64,000 nt of DNA, taken from NCBI GenBank assembly GCA_028015205.1, contig CM051521.1:126984614-127048613 (forward strand), in the 5' to 3' direction. A program made the position numbers and the translations under genes. Below, in pieces: positions 34,501 to 64,000 of the stretch; positions within the stretch are counted from its first letter, which is position 1; every line of letters starts with the position of its first letter. The notes below the pieces were generated by a model. It was not told the origin of the DNA. It saw only the letters and a list, made by a program, of their open reading frames with translations, and made no database searches. The DNA comes from Mytilisepta virgata (lineage: Eukaryota; Mollusca; Bivalvia; Mytilida; Mytilidae).

Positions 34501-35209
34501 GTTTATTTTGAACCGCGCGTTTTGCCGCCTATTCGGCTAATTCGTAAATTTAGTATTATAGATAGTGGTAGATTTTAAAAGTCATTTCATTGTTCTCTCT
34601 AGCTATCTCTACTAATGTTCTGCTTGTATAATCTAACATTGGCTTCGTTTTAGGTACATGGGCAGAGCACAATGTCATCAATACAAGAATGAAAAAAGCT
34701 TGGGAATCTTATTTTATGGAGACGGTAGCAAATAAGAAGAAACCGTAACCAGTATTATATCACATGACACATTTTTTTTAAATTATTGTTGCACACGTAG
34801 AAATGTATACAATTTTTTTTTAAGGATTTGAAATTTTGATTGGATCTCTTTTATTTGTAAAGTCCATATTTCACTCCATAATACAGGTTCCTGGTCTGAA
34901 CACAACATTCTGAGGGATAGAATGAAGAAAAGATGGGATGAATATTTAGGATCTCAGCCAAAGGTACAAGCTAATTGGGATAGAACTGCAAAAGCTCCAC
35001 CGAAGCCAATTTTAAAGGATCCTGCTAAACCAAAGCAGAAAAAACCACAACCTAAACCAAAAGAATCTAAACCGAATGAATCAGAGTTTGAGGAAATAAA
35101 ATTTGTGACTCCTCCTGTTACACCTCCTCCCGAAAAGGTTAAATTAGCACCTAAAGGTGGTAAAGATAACGAATTCTGGGACTACTACGATAAAGGTGGA
35201 AATAAATGA
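28281..35209 (+). CDS. Unrecognised conserved-looking gene with two alternative last exons (possible ciliary protein)
   Basis: Exons 28,281-28,518, 30,335-31,081 and then either 34,887-35,209 (435 residues) or 34,654-34,748 (359 residues) join in phase with GT-AG borders. The ATG has a strong context (ACCATGG), 21 nt after an acceptor. The protein is hydrophilic, with no membrane segment or signal peptide. A helical charged region (about 55-115) follows the N-terminus. IPPNIKHQFG (223-232) starts a probable conserved block, which runs through RYPDPDKWRYQRDEL (314-328) into a WSEHN helix. The long form adds a tail rich in P and K. The IPxNIKHxFG block reminds me of TEX33/CIMIP4-type ciliary microtubule inner proteins, but this is unverified. 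Intron 2 is 3.6 kb. Polyadenylation motif AATAAA at about 35,383. Confidence 0.75.
28519..29457. other. Intron 1 of the unrecognised gene, left part
   Basis: No nested gene seen. Long T runs near 29,060-29,075. Confidence 0.4.
29458..29636 (+). repeat. Copy of the interior of the 4020-4343 element
   Basis: GGCTTCCTATTTCGGTATTT through TATTAGTATCTTTGGATTGT is the reverse complement of about 4063-4240 with few differences. The terminal inverted repeats are absent here, so this is a truncated copy. Confidence 0.8.
30335..31081 (+). CDS. Exon 2 of the unrecognised gene
   Basis: A 747-nt exon after the tract TTTTTTTTATTCAAG. Encodes the charged helix (YVERKRQDYEKLKALF), an Asn run (NNNNN), the IPPNIKHQFG block and RYPDPDKWRYQRDEL. 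Donor GAGCTGA then GTAAGTG; ends in phase 1, shared by both last exons. Confidence 0.85.
31082..34653. other. Intron 2 of the unrecognised gene
   Basis: 3.6 kb, AT-rich. About 33,686-34,033 holds an open frame (EIVDVTISLVTDEFFKR ... YRELYGRDIFRQ) preceded by CCCTTCAG. It looks more protein-like than its surroundings, but I cannot assign it. The rest shows no clear gene. Confidence 0.4.
34654..34748 (+). CDS. Alternative last exon A (short form)
   Basis: Acceptor GTTTTAG. Encodes STWAEHNVINTRMKKAWES then YFMETVANKKKP and TAA. Its first ~20 residues parallel exon B in the same phase, so A and B are duplicates. If A were spliced onward to B from the GTAACC at its end, the frame would shift into a stop, so the two can only be alternatives. 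Confidence 0.65.
34887..35209 (+). CDS. Alternative last exon B (long form)
   Basis: Acceptor ATAATACAG. Encodes SSWSEHNILRDRMKKRWDEY then a tail with repeated P/K (KPKQKKPQPKPKESKP) and the acidic end EFWDYYDKGGNK. Stop TGA at 35,207. Confidence 0.75.
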
Positions 35210-36100
35210 TAACCATGAAAACAAAATTATTATGAACATCATATTTTAAATGCTAAAAAATTGGTACCCCCATTTGGTCAAGTTTTAAAGCAGATTATTT
35301 GTCAATGGTATGATTGTTATGATTACTGTCATTAAATGTACTCAGTTTAAGCTTGATAAAATACATGTTTATAGAAAAAAAAAATAAAAAGGAATCAAAA
35401 TTTATATGGTGTTAATAAATAATATCAATGGAAATCTGATCTCTCTTATGTCAAACGTCCAGTTTTAGAATTGGTTTGGACTACAAGAGGTCAGAGCGCA
35501 ATCTAGTTCAATATATAAGTCTGAAATATTTTCAGCAACATTTATCAGCGTTTCCAGTTTAACATTTTTTTGGTCGAAAAACCTTGCATGCTTTACCTCT
35601 GTAATTATCTCCAAAATTTCATGTGGTCAGCTTGAGAGTCAGAGAATGTTTAAGACAGGTCGAAATGAGAGAAGACACACAAATTCGTCATCTATATCAA
35701 GCAGTTGTTGTAATTAAGAATTCAAATAGAAAATGGTTAAATAGATTTTCTTGGAAATTTCAAGACAACCGTTTGACGCCACGCAGAAGAATATCGGATT
35801 ATACTAATGTATTGTACATTTTTGTCGACAAAGAGCCCGTGGTTTGAATTGACCTCTTGCAACATTTAAGTATCAACACTAATGCAAAAAAGAAAAAGAA
35901 AGACAAATGAAATGCGTCTAGTTATACTGTTCACCCAGATATTCGATCATTAGTTATACAAAGAGTATGTATGAAGACAATTTTATATTTTGATTGGTCT
36001 GAACTTAAATGATACTGGGAACAAAGAGAAACAAAGGATAATCACTTTTACAAGCTGTCAAATCAAGCGAAAAATGAAAATTATGACAATTAATGCAAAC
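35210..36100. other. 3'UTR and unassigned sequence
   Basis: Presumed 3'UTR with AATAAA near 35,383. About 35,620-35,847 has a basic open frame (CLRQVEMREDTQIRHLYQAV ... RRRISDYTNV) of unknown origin; it could be an old gene or element fragment. Confidence 0.35.
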
Positions 36101-36104
36101 CCAT

Positions 36105-36455
36105 CAAACTGGAAGAGATATTATGTTATCCGATAGGGTGTTCATGTACTTCTCTTCGTGGCATTGTCAAACAAACATTAGGTTATCCGATATGGTGTTC
36201 ATATACCTCTCTTCGTGGCAATGTCAAACAAATATTAGGTTATTCGATAGGGTGTTCATATACCTCTCTTCGTGACAATGTCAAACAAACATTAGGTTAT
36301 CCGATAGGGTGTTCATATATCTCTCTTAGTGACAATGTCAAACAAACATTAGGTTATCCGATAGTGTCCGTATACCTCTCTTTGTGACAATGTCAAACAA
36401 ACATTAGGTTACATATACTTCTCTTCGTGGCATTGTCAAACAAACATTAGGTTAT
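36105..36455 (+). repeat. ~57-bp tandem repeat, ~6 copies
   Basis: The unit GGTTATCCGATAGGGTGTTC then ATATACCTCTCTTCGTGACA, ATGTCAAACAAACATTA repeats, with a truncated fifth copy. Confidence 0.88.
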
Positions 36456-36469
36456 CAAGGCTTAGCCGA

Positions 36470-37255
36470 TCAGAAAACAATGAGAATTTTTATATAGTAC
36501 CTTCAATACACAAATTCTGAGAAATTTGGTCAATATTGGTTTTGTAGTTTTAGAGAAACTGAATTCCCATAGCTCCAATGCAAACATCGCCTTGATATTG
36601 GCTGCAATATCGCCAGCTCGGCGTTAAACAATATTCATTCAATCAATCAATGCAAACATATGTGCCTCCATACCAACTGTCTGCCACCTAATCAACACTA
36701 AATGAGGACTGTACATTTCCCAATCATCATTCCTATTAACTTTGAAAAGATTTGGCATTGCACTCCTATAGAATAATTTGAAAATTCAAATCAAGAATTG
36801 CCCAGGGTGGCTATAGTCTTCAACAAAACCAACTGCAATTAAAATGTTTTAGAAGTGGCCTCAATACATTATTCCTGTCATCTTTTTTTCCAATGGCATT
36901 TTTATGAAATTGTTATTTCCCATAGGCTTCAATACACATGATGCATGTGCCACCACAGCAGCCATGTCTGCCACGTGATAAACACCAAATGAGGGATCTT
37001 TGTAGAAGGTATCCCAATAATGATTCCTATAAAGTTTGAAGATTTGGTATTATTTGATAATTAAAATCAAGAATTGCTTCCTGCGACTATTGTCTTTATC
37101 TAATCAGAATGAAACAATTTTTATATACACCCTTGCATACATTATTCCTGCAAATTTTGGTTCAAATTGACCCTGGAGATTATGAATTGTCCAACGACGG
37201 ACGCATAGTGATAAAAATAGCTTTTATGGCCGTTTGAACCAGGTGAGGTAAAACT
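36470..37255 (+). repeat. Dispersed repeat, same family as 25.7 and 52.5 kb
   Basis: Contains AGAATTGCCCAGGGTGGC, TGTCTGCCACGTGATAAACA, CAACGACGGACGCATAGTGA and the end TTGAACCAGGTGAGGTAAAA. No coding capacity. Confidence 0.65.
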
Positions 37256-37510
37256 GAAGGGGTCTACTTAAGAATTTTCTTTGGTAAATCAGAATAGTTA
37301 TAGATACTGTGTTACCAAGTGTACTGCTCGAGTCCTAATTTTACAGCTGAAACATCAGATTGTATTGCTGCTCTTTGTATGAACACTTTTGTAACTTAAA
37401 TCGTGATCCATTACAATGAAAATATCAAAATAAAGCAGATTGTTGCAACAATCTTGGTGAATGAATACAGTCTAGAGGTAGTCATCAATATCGAGGTTCT
37501 ACACGTCATA

Positions 37511-37775
37511 AGGGAGGAACCATTTGATTTTTATTGGGGGGATTGGGGGCTAGGATCAAATTTGAAATAAAAAGGCAGGACTAGTGTTTTTGCAAAATAA
37601 AGACAGGATCACTTCAGGACCTGTGTCAATAAGGAAATATTTTGGTTTAAATGAACTAAAAATTTATTGCGGCTGAAAAAAAATCCAGCACCAAATTCAA
37701 CAACAAATAGGCAGGATCAAATATTTGATCCTAGCCCCCCTCCCTCCCACCATAAAAATCAAATGGTTGCTCCCT
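37511..37775. mobile_element. MITE with ~45-bp inverted ends bearing G/C runs
   Basis: AGGGAGGAACCATTTGATTT ... GGGGGCTAGGATCAAAT at the left is inverted at the right, ending AAATCAAATGGTTGCTCCCT. The interior includes AGGCAGGATCAAATATTTGATCC, a smaller palindrome. A solo end of the same family lies at 23,741-23,800. Confidence 0.75.
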
Positions 37776-39638
37776 AATGAGTTTGTGTTCAATGGTTGAA
37801 GTATAGATACATATACAATAAATACAAGGAACAGATTGAGTCTTTTTGAAAGTTTTTTTTTAGCTATGGGGACAGGACTGGTGATCATAATTAAATGTTT
37901 GAAATGGACAACACCTACACTATGAAAAGAACAGATAATGAATTGTGACCTATGATTGTGCACATTAAAATGACCTATGATGCCTCAGGTTTCAGAGTCA
38001 AACCCTTCTGTCAAGATCTAAAAATATACAACTATTTGCACATCTATGAATCATTAATTTCTTCGTTCACCTATTATGACTGATCACATATACTACACAA
38101 ATTGTATGGATATCCTTACACTGGGATTAACCTGTAAAATATATTGCTGTTTCATTATATGATATCTTAATTCTATGACATCACCTTTTGTCACAAAAAA
38201 TAAAAGTAAATTATGAATAACAAAGAGAATTTATTCATTAGACAAATTTCTTTGTCAATTTTTATTATTTTTTAGAATTTTTCCAGCATTTTTTGCTTTT
38301 CCTTGATGTTCAGCCATATAAGCAGTTCACACAGTATCTGTGACTGGGAACCACTCTGACTTTAGCACCAAGGCACAAATTTACATTCTATACAAAAATA
38401 AGACATGTTTAATACAGACTTGTTGCACACAAATATAACTGTCTTGATCGAAAGCCAAGTTCCGTGGCCCACCTTTGAGGAAATGAAATTTAGACTATCA
38501 CATGATTACCATTAAGTATTTTTCTGTTTTGGTCAACCATTTAAATGCTGACAAGCTACCATACACTTAATTTGAGAGAATTCACAATATATTAAAATTT
38601 TTATTTTTAAAAATGCTGTTCACGACTAGTATTAGTTTGTATAAAAAAATGAGCACTGCTCAAATGCCTGTCTGGATAAGACATTGATTCTACTATTAAT
38701 TAAGTGAAATTCTATAGTGCATTCAATGCACTTATGTAATGTATATGTTTTAAGGAACATAATACCAGTGATGCCTTAAATATATCATTGATACTTAACC
38801 TACCAAACAATAATACCTGATAAGTAAACAAAATATTTTTCAATCTTAATTTCAACTACATGTATGTCTTTAAAAAAGTTACCTTAATTACTTCTTATTT
38901 CCCAAAAAAATGTAACTTATGGATACCAAAAAAATTAATGTTATCAACTTTCAGTTTTTTAAGTCATCGGGAAAAAAAAAACTTCAAAGAGAAGATTATT
39001 ACACAGAAATATGAAAATATTCTTTAAAATAATTAAACTATGCTTAAATAAATCTCGGAGACGGAAGGTAAATATTAACATTTCTTCAGAAGCCTTACTT
39101 TCCTCTGTTGTTTGTTTTTATTGTAAATTTTTGTACATGTATTTTATACAAACTAAAATGTTTAAACTCTTATGACAGATATAAAAAAATCCTTACTTTG
39201 TAGCCCTAAATGCCTGCCAACCCATTTAATAAATTGTGAATTCTCCACCTTTTCCGACAATACATCTGAATTAGACAATTAATATGCTCCACTGAGAGAA
39301 GAAAATGTTATAAATACGAAAATCTGAAAAGATTCATAAACTGAACTTACCTCACTGATCTACAATGTATACTGAATGTTCGGACCTTGAGCAACGGTGG
39401 TCGACTCGAATATGCAGTATACATCATTAAGAGCAGCACATAAGAAAAATAAATGCAATCTTCCCAGATTTTACTTTCAATTTAATTGCTAAAATTTATA
39501 GTTCTTACTGCACCTGTAGATTAAACATAACAACAAAAAAAAAAAGAATTAAAAAAAAAATGTTCTACTGCATTTCAAATATCTTGAATAACAGCCATGA
39601 TAAGAATTACAGTATAACTGATCTTGAAATCTGAGTAT
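37776..39638. other. Unassigned AT-rich sequence
   Basis: No exon-like frame. Long A and T runs. Could include distal 3'UTR of CNOT3, but I see nothing that fixes a polyadenylation site. Confidence 0.35.
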
Positions 39639-39847
39639 CAAAAAATCTACAACTTTTGACCAAACAATGAGGAACCAGAGAGTTGTCTTTTCCTAACCAA
39701 TGTAGGTAAGGGAGATAATTAAATTCTCTCCCTTTTGTCCTCAGGCTAAAAGGGAGACAAATTTATTATCTCCCTTACCTACATTGGCTAGGAAAAGATA
39801 ACTCACTCTGGTTCCTCATTGTTTGGTCAAAAGTTGTAGATTTTTTG
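39639..39847. mobile_element. 209-bp near-perfect palindrome
   Basis: CAAAAAATCTACAACTTTTG at the left edge is exactly inverted at the right edge. The complementarity continues through AACAATGAGGAACCAGAG, CAATGTAGGTAAGGGAGATA and CTCCCTTTT to a loop of only a few bases near 39,743. Only a handful of mismatches are seen. Probably a MITE. If transcribed it would give a ~100-bp hairpin RNA. Confidence 0.85.
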
Positions 39848-42534
39848 TCATTTACTGTCTATTGAAACTGTTCGTTTTCCTGTGAGAAATGGTCGTATCT
39901 TGGTGAATCGAACTTGACTTTGTCAAACACCATGGATTTCTCAAACTGTTTCTAAAGTCCAGTTACATGTATTTTTTCTTACTTCCATGTATTTCAACTC
40001 TCAGTTTTTTTAATTGATTTCTTGAACTAATTTCATGGTCCTATAAAATCATTTAATTTACCCTAAAAAATTTGAACGAAAATTGTCAATCTGGCATAGG
40101 TGTCAAACAATGCTTTACAATTACTATCAGGTTTGAAAAAAAAAGCAAGATCAACCTGATTAAAAACAAATTAACACTTACAAATTCATAGGTCATTGAC
40201 CTTAATTTTTCCCAATTAGGCTTTGACAAGCAAATTTTGTATTTACGATCATTGTTGGTTCAGACCAAGCACTTTTCCAGATCTTTGATGTCTTGAATTA
40301 CCAATGCATGAATATCACACTTGCGTTAAAGGTCACACTGAGTTCAAGAAATCAATATCAACTGTATGTCGTTTATTTCACAGAAGAAATATCCTATTTT
40401 CGTTTGCTTCAAATTCATGTTATTTCAACACTCTGAATTTAATTAAATTTATTTTCTAACAGTATACGCACTTTATCGTTTATAAACAGGTCCCATTTTT
40501 ATGACTATCACACTAAACTAGTTTTGTGACATTCCAATCATGTTGAAATATTATTCTATTTAAACTGCAATATTATATGAATTGCAAATAAATCCCAAAG
40601 TGATTACAATTCCCTTTTTTATAGCCAAACTATAAAAATTATCATGGCTGCTAATCAGAATAAAATGTACTTATCTATGAGTTTTTACATGAATTACAAG
40701 GCCCTTTATAATCTAAAATAAAAGACCTGTATTTAAATAATGCTGTCTGTTCTCTACAAAAAATGACAATTAACTTAGCTACCTCACTTGTTTTATTAAC
40801 TCCAAAGACAGCAGTCCCAAAGACAACTAATACAATAGAAAATTTCAAATATAAAATATTTTAACCTATAATTTCTGAAAATTTAATAATTTTTAAATGT
40901 ACGTCTAAGTATTATGATAAACCTTGTATGTCAGAAGACATCTCTTTACAGCAAACAACTATATATTTTTTTCTCATTTTTATTTTTTGTAAACAAAATT
41001 AACATGAGTAAAATTTGTATTTTTCTACAAAGACTATAAAAACAAGTCATTGCACAAAAAATTGATGTAAATATAACGTATATACATAATACTCAGTAAC
41101 GAACACAATACACTAGCTTTACTTTGCTGACATTAAAAAATAGATATCTGACAAACTAACAGCATAAAATTTAAAAGTACAAATCTTATTCAGCACTTAT
41201 TGAAACAGAAATTTAAATGTTTTGCTTTGATTTTGTGTCTTGTAGCACAACACATGAATGTTTCTTCCAGTAAAATTTGTGTAATGGTATGACTTTAAGT
41301 AAAAGTTTTTTATTTGCTGACATTGAATTTAAAAATGATCATTTTCTAAATAATTTTGGCAAGTTAAATGTCATTTGAATATAAAAAAATTACCTTCTCA
41401 TGGGAAAAATCAAAATTTGTTCAGGATCTTTGTAATCTATTCAATATATTTAGGAAACAGAATGGAATTAAAAGGTTATTCAATTTGAATTTTCTTATGA
41501 AGTAAAACAATAAAATTCTTCAAGAATTGTAATCACACACAAAACCTAAAATTTTTTAAAGAAATAAAACTGATACTTCAATTCTACAGAAACCTTAAAA
41601 GAAAACCAGTTTTTAGTGATCAACAAACTTGCCCCTACTGCACTGATAGTTTTAATAAAACTGATTTTTCTTAAATGTAAAAATCCTATCATAATTTCTT
41701 GCTTTTCTGTTGAGCCAACTTTTGTGACTTTCGAAATTTATAAAATGAAATTTTTTAAAGGGAAAATTCATCGTTTTGAGATTCATCAAATATTTCAAAA
41801 TGACAGTATAGTATATCGTTGGGACAAAACACAATTTTGCTGGGACTATTCAAGTAGATTTTTTATATAAGAACCATTTATGATTTTAATTTGTAATTCA
41901 AACAAATCCAGTATCTTTAAAAATAAATTTTCAGTTGTGCACTTGAACATTTATTTCAAAACTTTCCCAAATATAAATCATCTTTATTGTTCTTCTGCTG
42001 ACTTTTACAGACCCTATAAATTTGTTTTAAAAAATATGTCACTGGCTTTTATATTAATTTGCAGTAGTTATCACGAACATTACAGGGAGTACAATTTAAA
42101 TAATCAGAATCTCATATTACAAAAGGAAGTGACAACATTCAGTGGAGCACAAAACATACTAACTCAGCAGATAAGGTTGAGCAGAACTTTGGTTGAATAC
42201 CAAATCTAACAACCAATTGCATATAAATGAACCATGAATATGAAACTTTGACACTCATATCACCCATTCAACCATGAAAATTGTGAGATCAGATATGGCC
42301 ACTTCCCTGCCCCCATTTATTCATATCACAATGTTTTGACTGTAAAAACAATTACAGAAAAAGTATAAATGTCCCTGCAAGACAGCAGCAGTTACCATGA
42401 CTACCTATTAATACAGTAGTCATGGTAACATGGCAAAAAGGGTATTTCTTGGTCAACACTGCTCACAATGCTCTCTCATCTTGTCAGACAATATGGCAGT
42501 TTAAAAACAGATCCAAATTAACAACAGGTAGACA
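39848..42534 (-). other. Downstream flank / possible 3'UTR of CNOT3
   Basis: Very AT-rich, no exon recognised. Open frames at 41,616-42,209 lack domain character and lie just after the CNOT3 stop on the other strand. Confidence 0.35.
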
Positions 42535-63079
<20,545 letters not shown>

Positions 63080-63416
63080 CTGCAAAAAAATATTTTTGAA
63101 CACCATATTTACACACCAACTTCTTAAAAGTTTTAACCAATTTCCTATACAAGGTCTCCAAATCTAAGGGTCTAAAACTACTATATGAAGATTTTTTTTT
63201 AGAATTGTGCAGCCAATATCACGGCGATATATATAATAACATACACGCAGACAGTTGATGCTTGATAAACAGTGAAGTGGTATGCATTGAAGTGTAAACT
63301 GAAAATGGATTGTACAAGTTTATTACATTAGGTGTGGTGAAATACAGGGATATCCGAGTGAAATCAATTTCGATAATTCACCCAGTGAAATCTCAAATCA
63401 TATTTCACTGTAACAA

Positions 63417-64000
63417 GAGGCTCACCAGAGCCTGTATCGCTCACCTGGAGTCTGTTTTCATTGGACAATTAATCAACTATTTGACCAAGTTTGTTGCAAT
63501 TGGTTCAATTGTTCAGGGAAAATTTGTGGAAGATTTATTTTTCATAAGGTTTAATGTTAAAATATGTTCCCTGGTGGTGGTAGTCCTGGCAGGAAGTTGA
63601 CAAAATTGACCAGGAATAAGGGTGAACCTTAAATAAATGTAACAGAACCCGACCTCAAATTACACAAACCAATAACTCCTAAATAGAATTTGGGATTCCC
63701 TTCAAAATTTCAGGGTAGGTAGATCTCAACATGGCAAACATTTTTCAATTATATTTCACTTCTATCTCAAATAGTTTTGGAGATATTCAAAAATGTTAAA
63801 ATTTTGAAAATTTGACAAAAAAAGGGCAATAACTCCTAAATGGGTTTTGGGATTTCCTTTAAAATTTCAGGGTATGTAGATCTCAACATGGCAAACATTT
63901 TTCAAATTTACATTTCACTTCTATCTCAAATAGTTTTGGAGATAAATGACGAAAAATGTTAAATTATGAAAATTTGACGAAAAAAGGGCAATAACTCCTA
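63417..64000 (+). repeat. Dispersed repeat with ~160-bp tandem modules, cut by the window edge
   Basis: Head GAGGCTCACCAGAGCCTGTA then TCGCTCACCTGGAG is the same type as at 52,500. AGGGCAATAACTCCTAAATG and ATGTAGATCTCAACATGGCA recur about every 160 bp (63,665, 63,825, 63,985). Confidence 0.75.

Noticed and set aside
41616..42209. Frames of 84 and 109 codons right after the CNOT3 stop on the opposite strand
   Set aside because: AT-driven composition (I, F, K, N), no domain signature; more likely CNOT3 3'UTR or intergenic sequence.

Overview
The window looks like nuclear DNA of an animal, most likely a marine bivalve mollusc (a mytilid mussel would fit; this is inference). The reasons: AT-rich sequence; protein-coding exons split by long introns with GT-AG borders; conserved animal genes (CNOT3, mitochondrial thioredoxin); a class A GPCR; Penelope-like retroelement debris; and a dense load of short inverted-repeat elements, tandem minisatellites and dispersed families ending in GCTCACATGG...CCAGGTGAGC-type palindromes. 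No bacterial operon, CRISPR, rRNA or tRNA gene was seen.

Layout. 1-14,000 is repeat-dominated. It holds a foldback MITE with an apparent 8-bp target duplication (106-772), 78-bp and 65-bp tandem repeats, a terminal-inverted-repeat element (4020-4343), a 2-kb satellite of 43/47-bp units (4500-6955) broken by an inserted element, a long hairpin (8613-8756) and a broken Penelope-like reverse transcriptase (9082-9985). At 14,364-15,314 there is an intact class A GPCR with an uninterrupted coding region. 15,315-21,950 is again repeats and unassigned sequence. The mitochondrial thioredoxin gene TXN2 lies on the minus strand (24,404 to 21,956, three coding exons), with a likely 5'UTR exon and ETS-type promoter motif near 26,870. 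On the plus strand a gene of unknown function (28,281-35,209) has two homologous, phase-matched alternative last exons. 35,210-42,534 holds minisatellites, MITEs and a 209-bp near-perfect palindrome. From 63,079 down to 42,535 on the minus strand is almost all of CNOT3, a subunit of the CCR4-NOT deadenylase: sixteen exons encode 668 residues with matching phases, and only the first coding exon lies beyond the right edge.

The most unusual structure is in CNOT3. The 3' splice site of its penultimate exon, together with the first 28 nt of that exon, has been duplicated in tandem as an exact 60-bp (20-codon) unit. There are about 16 copies, and 13 keep the CAG acceptor. The duplicated copies are open in the coding frame, while the authentic intron end carries two in-frame TAA triplets, so use of any upstream acceptor would truncate the protein. 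Two further minisatellites sit in introns close to splice sites: 33 bp x 8 next to another CNOT3 acceptor, and 44 bp x 21 in TXN2 intron 2.

The three recognised conserved genes do not form one pathway: TXN2 is mitochondrial redox, CNOT3 is mRNA decay, and the plus-strand gene may be ciliary (weak guess). They are neighbours, not an operon.
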